Positions 29,147 through 37,801 of a stretch of DNA of 64,000 nt are shown one piece after another; the first letter of the stretch is position 1, and each line of letters starts with the position of its first letter. The position numbers were made by a program, and so were the translations under genes. The stretch spans positions 1 through 64,000 of the forward strand of contig JANYDK010000108.1 of the NCBI GenBank assembly GCA_025363655.1. Reading direction: 5' to 3'. Below the pieces are notes generated by a model, which searched no databases, was not told the origin of the DNA, and saw nothing but the letters and a program-made list of their open reading frames with translations. This DNA comes from Deltaproteobacteria bacterium. GTDB taxonomy: Bacteria > Myxococcota_A > Polyangia > Polyangiales > JADJMO01.

Positions 29147-29755
29147 TCAGGCCTTCTTTCGCCGTGTCATCGCGAGAAACGCGCGCCCGCGTGGAGAGAG
29201 CTCGTAGCCGACCTCGAAGCTCTGCGTGAGGCCGAGCTTCTTCAGCTTCACGACGTCGGCCTTGAAAGGGAGCGTCTCGCGATCGACCTTCTCGGCGAGC
29301 CGTGAAGCTGCGACGCGCGGATGCTTCTCGATGAGGGCGAGCGTCTTCTTCGTCCATGCGCCCTTCGCGTGCTTTTCGTCGAGGCGCGCGAGCTTCTCGC
29401 GGATCGTCGCCACGTCTTCTTTCGAAAGGTCGGCGTTCATGGCCGCTTCGACGCGATCGCCGTCACCGCCGTGGTGGAGGCGAACGCGATGCACGGTGGC
29501 GCCTGCCTCGAGCGGACCGAGCTCGGCGAGATAGGCGATCAGCGCCTCGCGCGAGCCGAGCCCAGCAGCCACTGCGTCGGCCTCCGAAATCGACGCAATG
29601 GTGACGAGCTCGACGGCGTCGACCTCGAGCACGCCGATGGGATGACAGCGATAGCGGCCGCCGGCGCGGACGTGCGAGCGCGTCCAACGACGAAAGGTGA
29701 GCGTGATGGCCCCGCTGACGAGGCCTGCATGAAAGGGCTTCTTGAAGAGGAGCAC
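29147..29755 (-). CDS. ASCH/PUA-like protein with C-terminal helical domain
   Basis: 202 residues from GTG 29755. The N-terminal half (MLLFKKPFHAGLVSGAITLT, then a GVLEVDAVELV strand) resembles ASCH domains, which bind RNA or nucleotides. The C-terminal half (residues about 115-200) is basic and looks like a winged helix (VAASRLAEKVDRETLPFKAD, LKKLGLTQSFEVGYELSPRG). It lies 31 bp downstream of smc on the same strand, so it is probably co-transcribed. The function is inferred only: a small nucleic-acid-binding regulator. Confidence 0.65.
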   Translation of the reverse strand: MLLFKKPFHAGLVSGAITLTFRRWTRSHVRAGGRYRCHPIGVLEVDAVELVTIASISEADAVAAGLGSREALIAYLAELGPLEAGATVHRVRLHHGGDGDRVEAAMNADLSKEDVATIREKLARLDEKHAKGAWTKKTLALIEKHPRVAASRLAEKVDRETLPFKADVVKLKKLGLTQSFEVGYELSPRGRAFLAMTRRKKA

Positions 29756-29786
29756 GACGGCCCGAGCGTAGCGCCCAGGCCGCCTG

Positions 29787-32700
29787 TCACGCCACCGCGA
29801 CCGGCTGCTCGGCAGGCTTCGGAAGGGCGTTGCGCTTCTTGTCGACGCTCGTGAGGTCGACGCTGGTGAGCGCCGAGACGCCCGGCTCGGGCATCGTCAC
29901 GCCGTAGAGGACGTCCACCATCTGCATCGTCCGCTTGATGTGCGTGATGAGGATGAACTGCGAACGATCGGTCATCGTCCGGATCGCCTCGTTGTAACGA
30001 GCGACGTTGGCCTCGTCGAGCGGCGCGTCGACCTCGTCGAGGATGCAGAACGGGCTCGGGCGAATCTGGAACATCGCGAAGATGAGGGAGACCGCGGTGA
30101 GAGCCTTTTCGCCGCCGCTCATGAGCTCGATGTTGCCGATGCGCTTGCCCGGCGGCTGCGCGAGGATCTCGATGCCGGTCTCCAGCAAATCGTCCGGGTT
30201 GGTCATGAGCAGCGACGCCTTGCCGCCGCGGAACATGATCGGGAAGAGCTGTTGGAAGCGCTCGTTGACGGCGTCGAAGGTGTCCTTGAAGAGGCGACGC
30301 GACTCGCGGTCCATCTGCTCGATGGCCTTGGTCAGATCGGAGAGCGCCTTGTCGAGATCGGCCTTCTGCGTCGTGTAGAGCACGTGACGCTGCTCGGCCT
30401 CCTGGTGCTCGCGACGCGCGTCGAGGTTGACGGCGCCGAGGCGATCGATGAGCCCGCCGAGCTCGTGGACGCGCGCCTTGTGGTCCTCGCCGGGAATGTC
30501 GCGGAGGTGGTAATCGCCGATGATTCGCGGCAAATCGAGGCCGCGGAACTTCTCTTTGACGCTCTCGAGGAGGTTGCGCATCTCGATGGCGAGCTCGCGG
30601 ACCTTCATCTCCAGCTCGACGCGCGCCTTCTCGGCCGACTCGGCGTCTTGACGGAGGGTCTTCAGCTCGGTCTCGTGGACCGCCATCGCTGCGCGGGCCT
30701 CTTCGTGCGCGCCGCGGGCGCTCGTCAGCTCGTCCTTGCGGAGGTGCGCGGCGTCGATGGCGAGGCCGAGCTTCTCCTTGTCGACGAAGAGCGCGCCGGC
30801 GAGCTCGCCCTGACGCTTGGCGCCCGTACGCAGCTCGTCTTCGAGACGGGCCTCGCGCTCACCGAGCTCGTGCGCCGAACGGCTGAGGCGATCGAGCGCG
30901 CCTTCGAGGCCACGCGTCTTCTCCTTCGCGCGCGCCGCTTGGACCTTGCGATCGGTGACGATTTGGCGACGGGCGTCGAGCTCTTCGCGCTGACCGTCGG
31001 CGTCACGCTGCGCGTCGTCTGCGGTGCGATCGAGGCCTTCTTTTTCGATGGTCGCGCCGTCGAGGTCGGCGCGGGCGGTGGCGTGCTCACCCTCGGCCTC
31101 CGACAGCTGCTCGGCGAGATCCATCGTCTCGCCGGCGACCTGCTCGAGGCGCGTGCGGCTGCGCTCGAGGTCTTGCTCGACCGCGCGCAGATCGCGCTCG
31201 GAGGTGACGAGCGCGAGCTCGCCTTTGTGCTCTGCCTGACGCGCCGTATCGAGCGCGACCTGGGTCTCGCTGATGCCGGCGCGAAGAGCTTGGTGCTTCT
31301 GCACCAGCTCCGTGACGACGACGTCGAGGCGGCTGACGATCTCGGCGAGCTCGCGCGTCTCGCGCTTGCTGTCGAGCATTCCGGCGGCCATCTGCTCGCG
31401 CTCACCGGCGGCGATGCGACCATCGGCGAAGAGCACCTCGCCATCGACGGTGACGACGGCGCGTGGGGTGATGGCGCGGGCGATTTTGTGGGCCGCTTCG
31501 AAGTCGCGGGCGACGACGATGTCCCCGAGCACGGCGCGGACGAGCACCTCGTCTTCGCTGCGGAATTTGCAGAGATCGGCCATGTAGCCGAGCGCGCCGC
31601 CGTCTCCGAGGAGCTCTTCGGGGAGACCGGCCTTGGCCGCGCCGAGGTGATCGCCGCTGCGGGGAAGGAAGACCGCGCGACCCTTCTTCTCGTCACGGAG
31701 CCAATGGGCGAGCTCGATCGCCTTGTCTTCGTCACTCACCACCAGCGTCGTCAGGTTTTCGCCGAGCACCGCGGCGAGGGCCTGCGTCAGCTCGGGGGGC
31801 GGCTCGACGAGATCGGCGAGCATGCCGAGGACGCCGGCGTCGCGCTTGAGCACCACCGCGCGTACGCCCTGCCCCACGCCTTCGAGCCGCGACTGCACCT
31901 CGAGGAGCGCCTGCATGCGCGAGCGCGCCTTCTGCAGGTCGTGTTTGTTGGTGTCGAGGAGCCGCTCGCTCTCGATGACGTCGCGCTTGAGACCGGTGAG
32001 CTTCTGCTCGAGCTCTTCGCGCTGCTGCTTGCTCGAGGTCTTGCCGTCGCGGAGATCTTCGACGATGCGACGCAGTTCTTGCTGGCGCGCGACCTGCTCG
32101 ATCTGCTTGATTTCGAGCCCCTCGCGCTCGACGAGGATCTTCGCCTTGCGCTGCTCGATGTCGCCACGACGACGCTCGAAGCCCTTGAGGGCGGCCTCGG
32201 CGGAGGCGATGCGGGCGCCGAGCGCGGCGGCCTGACGACGGAGCTCTTGCAGCTTGCGATCGGCCTCTTGCTGACGAGCGGTCGACTCCTGCAGACGCTC
32301 TTCTTCGACGGCGAGCGCCTCGGCGGAGGCCGATTCTTCTTCGCGGTGGAGCGAGAGGTCGCTGGCGAAACGCGCTTGTTCACCGGCGAGGGCGACGCGC
32401 TCACTCGACACATTTCCGAGCTCACGCGAGGCGTCGACCTCGCGGCTGCGGATCGCCTGGAGCTGATCTTTCGCGCGGGCGATTTCGCCTTCGAGCGCGC
32501 GGACCTCGTTCTCGGCGCCGAAGTGGGCGGTGTGCGCCGCCTCGAGCCGACGCTCGGTGTCGAGCGCGGCCAGCCGAAGACCTTCGAGATCGGCTTCGCG
32601 GGTGACGAGCGCGGTGCGCTTCTCACTGGCGATGCCGGTCCATTCGTCGAGCGCGCCGGTCGTGTACTTCCCGGTGACGACGATGCCGAGGTAGCGGTGC

Positions 32701-33401
32701 GCCGCCTCGTGGAGGATCAAGTCGTCGAGCTCGGCGCGGTAGGCGAGGTAGCGATCGGCCTTCTGGGCCTGACGCTTGAGCGAGCCGAGGTTCTTCTCGA
32801 GCTCGGCGACGATGTCACCGACGCGCAGCATGTTCTGCTGCGTCAGCTCCATCTTGCGCTCGGCCTGCTTGCGCTTGCTCTTGTACTTGGTGATGCCCGC
32901 CGCCTCTTCGATGAGCATGCGGCGATCTTCGGGCTTGCTCGAGACGATGAGCCCGATGCGCCCCTGCTCGACGATCGAGTACGCCTTGGTGCCCGCGCCG
33001 GTACCGAGGAAGAGGTCGGTGATGTCCTTGAGGCGGACCTGCGTCTTGTTGATGATGTATTCGCTCTCACCATCACGGTGGAGACGACGCGTCACCGCGA
33101 TGTCGGTGTAGTCGCGGTATTCGACCGGCGTGAGGCCGTCGGTGTTGTCGAAGGTGAGCGTGACCTCGGCGAAGCCGTGCGGCCCGCGCGACTCGCTGCC
33201 GTTGAAGATGACGTCCTCCATCGACTTGCCGCGGAGGTGCTTGGCGCTCTGCTCGCCCATGCACCAACGAATCGCGTCGACGATGTTGGATTTGCCGCAG
33301 CCGTTGGGACCGACGATGCCGGTCACGTCGTGATCGAACTTGAGGACGGTGCGATCGACGAACGACTTGAACCCGAGAATTTCGAGTTTCTTCAGCTTCA
33401 T
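29787..33401 (-). CDS. smc: Chromosome segregation ATPase SMC
   Basis: 1,204 residues, the full family length. Walker A is GPNGCGKSN (31-39) after MKLKKLEILGFKSFVD. Long heptad-rich coiled coils flank a hinge at about residues 520-640 (GVGQGVRAVVLKRDAGVLGM, ENLTTLVVSDEDKAIEL). The C-terminal ABC signature LMSGGEKALTAVSL and Walker B/D-loop FCILDEVDAPLDEANV are intact. It compacts and separates chromosomes with ScpA/ScpB, which are not in the window. The start at 33401 matches the conserved N-terminus; an in-frame extension to 33479 has no support. Confidence 0.97.
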   Translation of the reverse strand: MKLKKLEILGFKSFVDRTVLKFDHDVTGIVGPNGCGKSNIVDAIRWCMGEQSAKHLRGKSMEDVIFNGSESRGPHGFAEVTLTFDNTDGLTPVEYRDYTDIAVTRRLHRDGESEYIINKTQVRLKDITDLFLGTGAGTKAYSIVEQGRIGLIVSSKPEDRRMLIEEAAGITKYKSKRKQAERKMELTQQNMLRVGDIVAELEKNLGSLKRQAQKADRYLAYRAELDDLILHEAAHRYLGIVVTGKYTTGALDEWTGIASEKRTALVTREADLEGLRLAALDTERRLEAAHTAHFGAENEVRALEGEIARAKDQLQAIRSREVDASRELGNVSSERVALAGEQARFASDLSLHREEESASAEALAVEEERLQESTARQQEADRKLQELRRQAAALGARIASAEAALKGFERRRGDIEQRKAKILVEREGLEIKQIEQVARQQELRRIVEDLRDGKTSSKQQREELEQKLTGLKRDVIESERLLDTNKHDLQKARSRMQALLEVQSRLEGVGQGVRAVVLKRDAGVLGMLADLVEPPPELTQALAAVLGENLTTLVVSDEDKAIELAHWLRDEKKGRAVFLPRSGDHLGAAKAGLPEELLGDGGALGYMADLCKFRSEDEVLVRAVLGDIVVARDFEAAHKIARAITPRAVVTVDGEVLFADGRIAAGEREQMAAGMLDSKRETRELAEIVSRLDVVVTELVQKHQALRAGISETQVALDTARQAEHKGELALVTSERDLRAVEQDLERSRTRLEQVAGETMDLAEQLSEAEGEHATARADLDGATIEKEGLDRTADDAQRDADGQREELDARRQIVTDRKVQAARAKEKTRGLEGALDRLSRSAHELGEREARLEDELRTGAKRQGELAGALFVDKEKLGLAIDAAHLRKDELTSARGAHEEARAAMAVHETELKTLRQDAESAEKARVELEMKVRELAIEMRNLLESVKEKFRGLDLPRIIGDYHLRDIPGEDHKARVHELGGLIDRLGAVNLDARREHQEAEQRHVLYTTQKADLDKALSDLTKAIEQMDRESRRLFKDTFDAVNERFQQLFPIMFRGGKASLLMTNPDDLLETGIEILAQPPGKRIGNIELMSGGEKALTAVSLIFAMFQIRPSPFCILDEVDAPLDEANVARYNEAIRTMTDRSQFILITHIKRTMQMVDVLYGVTMPEPGVSALTSVDLTSVDKKRNALPKPAEQPVAVA

Positions 33402-33777
33402 GGTTTCTGACGAAGCGGGGGTAGCGCCCTTGCTCGAACCGCCACCGGGACCAGCCCGGGAACGGCGCGCGAAGAGCACGCCACGTCAGTGTCTGAAGGG
33501 GTACGCCCCTTCGAGTTCGACTGCAAGCTCGCATCGTAAGGTTATGAAGGTGCTTGTGTTTTCGGCGGAGTGCATAAGTGAATAATGAACGGGGTTATGG
33601 GTCGTCGAGCTCGTACGGCCCTACCGCACCAGCAAGCTGAAGTCCTGCCCGCGCCGACCACCCGCGCCGACCCCCCGCGACGGCCAGCTCCGACGCTGAG
33701 TGATGACGGACGGACCACTGACCAAACGATGACGGGGAAGGTACGTGATGTGCGTTGACTTCTTCGCACCGGGTGCT

Positions 33778-33792
33778 ACTGGTTATACCAGT
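33778..33792. promoter_or_regulatory. FadR/GntR-type operator 1
   Basis: ACTGGT-TAT-ACCAGT is a perfect 6-bp inverted repeat. Its core TGGTTATACCA (33780-33790) fits the TGGTNNNACCA type bound by FCD-subfamily GntR regulators (FadR, PdhR). It begins 17 bp after TTGACT (33755-33760), where the -10 region would be, so binding should block transcription of the regulator operon. Confidence 0.65.
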
Positions 33793-33794
33793 TG

Positions 33795-33805
33795 TGGTGA
33801 TACCA
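33795..33805. promoter_or_regulatory. FadR/GntR-type operator 2
   Basis: TGGTGATACCA is a second copy differing from operator 1 by one central base (TGGTNATACCA). Start-to-start spacing to operator 1 is 15 bp, so two dimers could bind side by side. It ends 66 bp before the regulator start. Confidence 0.6.
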
Positions 33806-33871
33806 GTCATGCCGGTATCGAAGGGATATCACCTCTTCCTGCACCCCCCAGCAACGCCGTAAGTATTTTCC

Positions 33872-34600
33872 ATGGCCGAGAAGAAGCGCGCAACCGAAGA
33901 AGCAGCCGACCAGCTCCGAGCAGGCATCCTCCGCGGTGAGTTCCGCCCGGGGACCGACCTGCCGGGCGAGCGCGAGCTCTCCGTTCGTCTCGGGGTCAGT
34001 CGCCTGACGTTGCGTGCAGCGCTGACGCGTCTCGAGTCCGAGCAGCTCGTGCGTCCGGTCCATGGCTCGGGCACGCGCGTCCTCGACTTTCGAGAGACGG
34101 GCGGCGTCGAGATGCTCGGCCACCTCTATACGCTCGCGGCGGGCGGCTATGCGCCAGCGTCGCTCCTCGCCAACCTCCTCGAGCTGCGCCGCATGGTCGC
34201 GGTCGAAGTGCTCGGCCTCTGCGCCGATCGCGCCACCGACGACGAGCTCTCGGCGCTCGACGCCCAGGTCACCGCGCTCGAAGACGTGGTCGACGACGTC
34301 ACCGAGTTCATGAAGCGCGACGTCGACCTCGCCCTCGGCCTCGTGCGCGCGACCCACAACCTGGCGCTCGTCTTCCTCGCCAACACCATCGCTCGCGTGA
34401 TGCTCGATCAGCCGGGAATCGAAGCGGCGTTCGCCATCAACCCGCGCGGTACGGTGCTCATCTACAGGCGCATCGCCGAGCTCCTCCATGCCCGCGACGG
34501 CAAGAAGGTGCGCAAGCTCACGCGAATGCTCATCAGCAAGCTCGATCGCAACCTCGTCGCCGTCGTCACCCAGCTCTCCGCGCTCGCACCCGCCTCGTGA
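33872..34600 (+). CDS. GntR-family regulator, FadR/FCD type
   Basis: 242 residues. The N-terminal winged helix is typical (AADQLRAGILRGEFRPGTDL, then LPGERELSVRLGVSRLTLRA and LESEQLVRPVHGSGTRV). The C-terminal helical domain binds an effector in the family, often an acyl-CoA or carboxylate (LLELRRMVAVEVLGLCADRA, then MKRDVDLALGLVRATHNLAL). Two TGGTNATACCA sites lie just upstream. It is followed at 35 bp by a small protein and a GMC oxidoreductase, so it probably represses this operon and itself. An acyl or alcohol-derived effector is inference from the neighbours. Confidence 0.87.
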   Translation: MAEKKRATEEAADQLRAGILRGEFRPGTDLPGERELSVRLGVSRLTLRAALTRLESEQLVRPVHGSGTRVLDFRETGGVEMLGHLYTLAAGGYAPASLLANLLELRRMVAVEVLGLCADRATDDELSALDAQVTALEDVVDDVTEFMKRDVDLALGLVRATHNLALVFLANTIARVMLDQPGIEAAFAINPRGTVLIYRRIAELLHARDGKKVRKLTRMLISKLDRNLVAVVTQLSALAPAS

Positions 34601-34635
34601 TTGCCTCTTGATCGCCCTCCGAGAAGGACTTCGTC

Positions 34636-35178
34636 ATGTTGCTCGCCTTCGAACGTCGCCAAGCTGCCGCCATCCTCGAAGCGTATGCGCCGCCCCGCGC
34701 AGAGAGCGACGGCGACGTTCCCGCCGGCAAATACGACGATGACGCCAAGAGCTCCGGAGAACGTAAAGTACGTCTCCTCGTGCCGCGTCCAGGCGAGGTC
34801 GACTACGTCGGCACGGTGCTCAAGATGATGGCCGCGAGCACCGCTCAGGCGCGTCTCGGCATCCACCTCGGGCTCGCGATCGCCACCTTCGCGCCGCTCT
34901 GGCTATGCGGTCGCTTCCGCACGATGGCCGGGCTGCCGATGGAGGAGCGCACACCGATCATCTCGCGCCTCCTCAAGCACAAGAATTTTCTCGTGCGTGA
35001 GCTGATGCTGCTCTTGAAAATAGGCGTCTCGCTCGGGCTCATCGGCACGCCCTCGGTGCGCGCCCGCACGCAGTTCGCGGCAGCGCGCGAAACACGAGAA
35101 AAAAAGCTCCGTTCGCTTCCGGTCGTCTCCTCGGCTGAGGCGTCGAGCTCATCCGCGACCGCGCAGGAGGTGGCGTGA
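34636..35178 (+). CDS. Small helical protein paired with the GMC oxidoreductase
   Basis: 180 residues; AAGGA lies 8 nt before ATG 34636. It has one or two hydrophobic stretches (GIHLGLAIATFAPLWLCG, ELMLLLKIGVSLGLIGTP) and a basic tail. No named domain is seen. Its stop overlaps the GMC gene start (TGATG), so the two products are made together. By position it may play the part of the N-terminal region of long-chain alcohol oxidases or of the small subunit of some GMC dehydrogenases. That is inference and needs a structural comparison. Confidence 0.65.
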   Translation: MLLAFERRQAAAILEAYAPPRAESDGDVPAGKYDDDAKSSGERKVRLLVPRPGEVDYVGTVLKMMAASTAQARLGIHLGLAIATFAPLWLCGRFRTMAGLPMEERTPIISRLLKHKNFLVRELMLLLKIGVSLGLIGTPSVRARTQFAAARETREKKLRSLPVVSSAEASSSSATAQEVA

Positions 35179-36677
35179 TGGCCCGCGAGCACCTCGTCGA
35201 CGAAGCCGACTACGTCATCATCGGCACTGGAGCCGGCGGCGCCACGGCCGCGCGCGTGCTCACCGAGGCCGGTCTCGAAGTGCTGATGCTCGAGGAGGGT
35301 CCGCACCTGGCGGCGAAAGATCGTCCGCGCGAGCTGGTCGACGCGATGGCCACGTCGTTCCGCGACTTCGGCACCTTCACCACCGCCGGTACGCGCCCTT
35401 TCCCGCTCCTCCAAGGACGCATGGTCGGCGGCAGCACCGCGATCAACTCCGGAATCATCTGGCGCATGCCGGAAGACGTTCGCCTCGATTGGACCAAGCG
35501 CTTCGGCCTCGGCGAGCTCGTCGAAGAGAAGGCGCTCGATCGCATCTTCACGCAAATCGAGGAAGAGCTCTCGGTCAGCGACACTCCCGCCGAAATCTAC
35601 GGCGGAAACGTCGAGAAAATGGCCGAAGCGTGCAAAATCATGGGCCTCCCGGGCAAGCCGATGCGCCGCAACATGAAGGGTTGCGAGGGCAGCGCCGAGT
35701 GCTTGCAGGGCTGCGCCAAAGAGCGTCGCCAAAGCATGGACGTCTCGTACATTCCGCGCTCGCTGGCCAAGGGCGGCCGTCTTCACGCGCTCGCCCGCGT
35801 CGACGAGGTGCTCATCGAAGGCGGCCGCGCAGTCGGCGTACGTGGCTCACTGCTTCATCGCGACACGCGCAAGGTCCGCGGCACTTTTCACGTGCGCGCG
35901 CGTCGCGGGGTCATCGTCTCGGCCGGCGTCATCCACACGCCCGTCATCCTCCGGCGCAGCGGACTCGCCGGGCTCGTCGGCGATCGCTTCCAAGCACACC
36001 CCGGCACCGCCGTCGTCGGTCGCTTCGGCGAACCGGTCGGCATGGGCTTCGGCGCGACGCAGGGCTACGAGGTGCCGATGCGCGACAAGGGCCTCAAGCT
36101 CGAGTCGCTCTCGCTCCCGCCCGAAATGCTGGCGACGCGCCTCCCTGGCGCCGGCGTCGAGTGGCAAGAGCGCCTCGCCGAAATGGATCACTACGCGCAG
36201 TGGTGCGCCATCGTCCGCATGAAGGCGCACGGCAAGGTGCGCCCGAGCTTCGGCGGCGGAATTTCGGTGAAGTTCGTCCCCTTGCAAGACGATCTCGATC
36301 GCGCGCAGTACGCGGCGGCGCTCCTCTGCAAGATGATGTTCGCGGCCGGCGCCACCGAGGTCTATCCCGGCATCAGCGGGCGGCCCGAGGTGCTCAACTC
36401 CGTCGACGAGGTGAAGCTCATCGAAGAAGGGAAGATGCGCCAAGGCGACTTCCACTTCATGGCCTCGCACTTGTTCGGCACCGCGTGTGCCTCGAGCGAT
36501 CCGAAGACCGGCGCCGTCGACGCCAACCTCGAGAGCCACGACGTGCGCGGTCTCTACGTGATGGACGCGTCGGTGTTCCCCACCAACCTCGGCGTCAACC
36601 CGCAGCACTCGATCATGGCGGTCGTCTTCCACGCGTCCGAGAAGCTGGCCAACGCCGCCAATTCCGTCGCCGCGTGA
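35178..36677 (+). CDS. GMC-family FAD oxidoreductase (long-chain alcohol / sterol oxidase type)
   Basis: 499 residues. FAD motif DYVIIGTGAGGATAARVL with a final acidic residue (EVLMLEEGP); GGSTAINSGIIWRMPE (GMC signature 1); GVIVSAGVIHTPVILRRSG (signature 2); C-terminal SHLFGTACAS and VMDASVFPTNLGVNPQHSIM with the active-site His. Cysteines in GCEGSAECLQGC are a feature of this subgroup. The family oxidises alcohol groups to aldehydes or ketones. AGGAGG lies 7 nt before ATG 35178; GTG 35175 is an alternative. Third gene of the FadR-type operon, followed by a terminator. Fatty alcohol is the guessed substrate. Confidence 0.87.
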   Translation: MAREHLVDEADYVIIGTGAGGATAARVLTEAGLEVLMLEEGPHLAAKDRPRELVDAMATSFRDFGTFTTAGTRPFPLLQGRMVGGSTAINSGIIWRMPEDVRLDWTKRFGLGELVEEKALDRIFTQIEEELSVSDTPAEIYGGNVEKMAEACKIMGLPGKPMRRNMKGCEGSAECLQGCAKERRQSMDVSYIPRSLAKGGRLHALARVDEVLIEGGRAVGVRGSLLHRDTRKVRGTFHVRARRGVIVSAGVIHTPVILRRSGLAGLVGDRFQAHPGTAVVGRFGEPVGMGFGATQGYEVPMRDKGLKLESLSLPPEMLATRLPGAGVEWQERLAEMDHYAQWCAIVRMKAHGKVRPSFGGGISVKFVPLQDDLDRAQYAAALLCKMMFAAGATEVYPGISGRPEVLNSVDEVKLIEEGKMRQGDFHFMASHLFGTACASSDPKTGAVDANLESHDVRGLYVMDASVFPTNLGVNPQHSIMAVVFHASEKLANAANSVAA

Positions 36678-36680
36678 TCG

Positions 36681-36722
36681 TCTCGCGGCGCAAAAAATCG
36701 CGAGAATTGCCTTGTTTTTTCC
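36681..36722 (+). terminator. Intrinsic terminator after the GMC operon
   Basis: A 7-bp perfect stem TCTCGCG/CGCGAGA (36681-36687 with 36699-36705), an 11-nt A-rich loop, then ATTGCCTTG and a T-run beginning at 36715. Confidence 0.6.
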
Positions 36723-36760
36723 GTGTTTTTTGCCCGATGCCGGTTTCCGCGCATCGCTGA

Positions 36761-36766
36761 TACCCT
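36761..36766 (+). promoter_or_regulatory. Putative -10 box of a leaderless promoter
   Basis: GATACCCT contains TACCCT ending 6 nt before the ATG at 36773, with no Shine-Dalgarno. Confidence 0.45.
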
Positions 36767-36772
36767 CGTCGC

Positions 36773-37732
36773 ATGGGGGTTGACGATCTCGCCAAGCATT
36801 TGTCCTCGACGTCCCGCATCGGCCTCGACGCCGGGCTCGTCACCAAGCTGAAGATTCGCAGCGAAGACGCGACGAGAGGCCAGCTGATGGCCGCGCGCGA
36901 AGGGAGCTCCGGACACCTCGGGGTCTACTTCCTCGCCGCCCACGTCGTCGACGACACCGACTTCTTCGGCAAGGGCGAAATTTATTGGTGGGCGATCCCG
37001 CTCCTCGGCGATCGCGACGGCACGGTCCGATGCGATCCGATGTGTGGCCTTCCCACCGCCGCCAAGCCGATCAAGTGCGGCTCGGGCGAGTGGATGAAGT
37101 CGCCGTCGATCGAGAAGCCGGTGCTGCTCGCGGTCATTCCGCCGTCCGACGACGTCGTCGCCTGTCTCGTCAAGCTCGGGCTCTACGACGACGATGGCGT
37201 GCCCGCCGACGTGCCGAAGGCGATGAACGCCGCGCTCGAAGCGCTCGCGGACTTGAAGGGCGAAGCGCAGAAAGATCCGGAAGCCATCTACGGGCCGGTC
37301 CGCACCGCGCTGTGGAACGCTCTGAAAGCGCAGCAAGACGACAAGCTCCAGGAGCGCGAGCTGCGCCTCTTGCGCGACGCTGCGAACTTCTCGGCGGGGA
37401 TGATCGAGTCGCTGCCGTCGACCCACGCCAGCGTCTACGTCTTGGTGAAGGACGAAGAGCACACCGAGCAGATCGGTCCCATCTCGCTCGCCAAGGGACA
37501 GACCGAAACGCTGAAGTTCAAGCAAGCTCTGAAGACGGGCGGAAGGCTCACCCTCTTCGCCCGCGGTGGCGAGGTGCAGACGACGAACTTCGGCAACCTC
37601 ACGACCGACACCCCGTTCGCCAACAAGATCATCGACGCCACCGGCGAGGCCAGCCTCAAGGATGGTTTCCGGGTCGATGCGATGAACAACGTCGACCTCG
37701 TGGCGTACTACACGCCTCGCATCGGCGGCTGA
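36773..37732 (+). CDS. Hypothetical protein, 319 residues
   Basis: It is soluble, without a signal peptide or membrane segment. It begins MGVDDLAKHLSSTSRIGLDA and contains GHLGVYFLAAHVVDDTDFFG, Cys residues in VRCDPMCGLP and KCGSG, a central helical part (AALEALADLKGEAQKDPEAI) and a beta-rich C-terminal half (SVYVLVKDEEHTEQIGPISL). I recognise no family. The codon bias and the TANNNT box before the start support a real, separately transcribed gene. Confidence 0.7.
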   Translation: MGVDDLAKHLSSTSRIGLDAGLVTKLKIRSEDATRGQLMAAREGSSGHLGVYFLAAHVVDDTDFFGKGEIYWWAIPLLGDRDGTVRCDPMCGLPTAAKPIKCGSGEWMKSPSIEKPVLLAVIPPSDDVVACLVKLGLYDDDGVPADVPKAMNAALEALADLKGEAQKDPEAIYGPVRTALWNALKAQQDDKLQERELRLLRDAANFSAGMIESLPSTHASVYVLVKDEEHTEQIGPISLAKGQTETLKFKQALKTGGRLTLFARGGEVQTTNFGNLTTDTPFANKIIDATGEASLKDGFRVDAMNNVDLVAYYTPRIGG

Positions 37733-37788
37733 GTCCGCGACAAAACAAGCCCTATCGTCGCGTTCGCGCGAGGGTGCACGACTTCGGA

Positions 37789-37794
37789 TAATCT
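37789..37794 (+). promoter_or_regulatory. Putative -10 box of a leaderless promoter
   Basis: GATAATCT contains TAATCT ending 7 nt before the ATG at 37802. This is the closest of the set to a standard TATAAT-like box. Confidence 0.5.
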
Positions 37795-37801
37795 CGGCGG
37801 C

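Larger units (their letters stand above)
33402..33871. other. 470-bp intergenic region between smc and the FadR-type operon
   Basis: No coding sequence is supported. It holds a hairpin with GAAGGGG/CCCCTTC arms (33495-33512, loop TACG), an A/T-richer stretch at about 33537-33600 that may carry the smc promoter, and TTGACT at 33755-33760 followed by two operator-like repeats before the regulator gene. The middle part (33600-33720) shows nothing I can interpret. Confidence 0.5.

Noticed and set aside
29940-33410. Long open frame of more than 1,150 codons opposite smc
   Set aside because: Antisense shadow. smc is intact with Walker A, signature and Walker B motifs.
33495-33525. tRNA-like arm (GTTCGA next to a hairpin)
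   Set aside because: No cloverleaf can be formed around it; only one stem is present.
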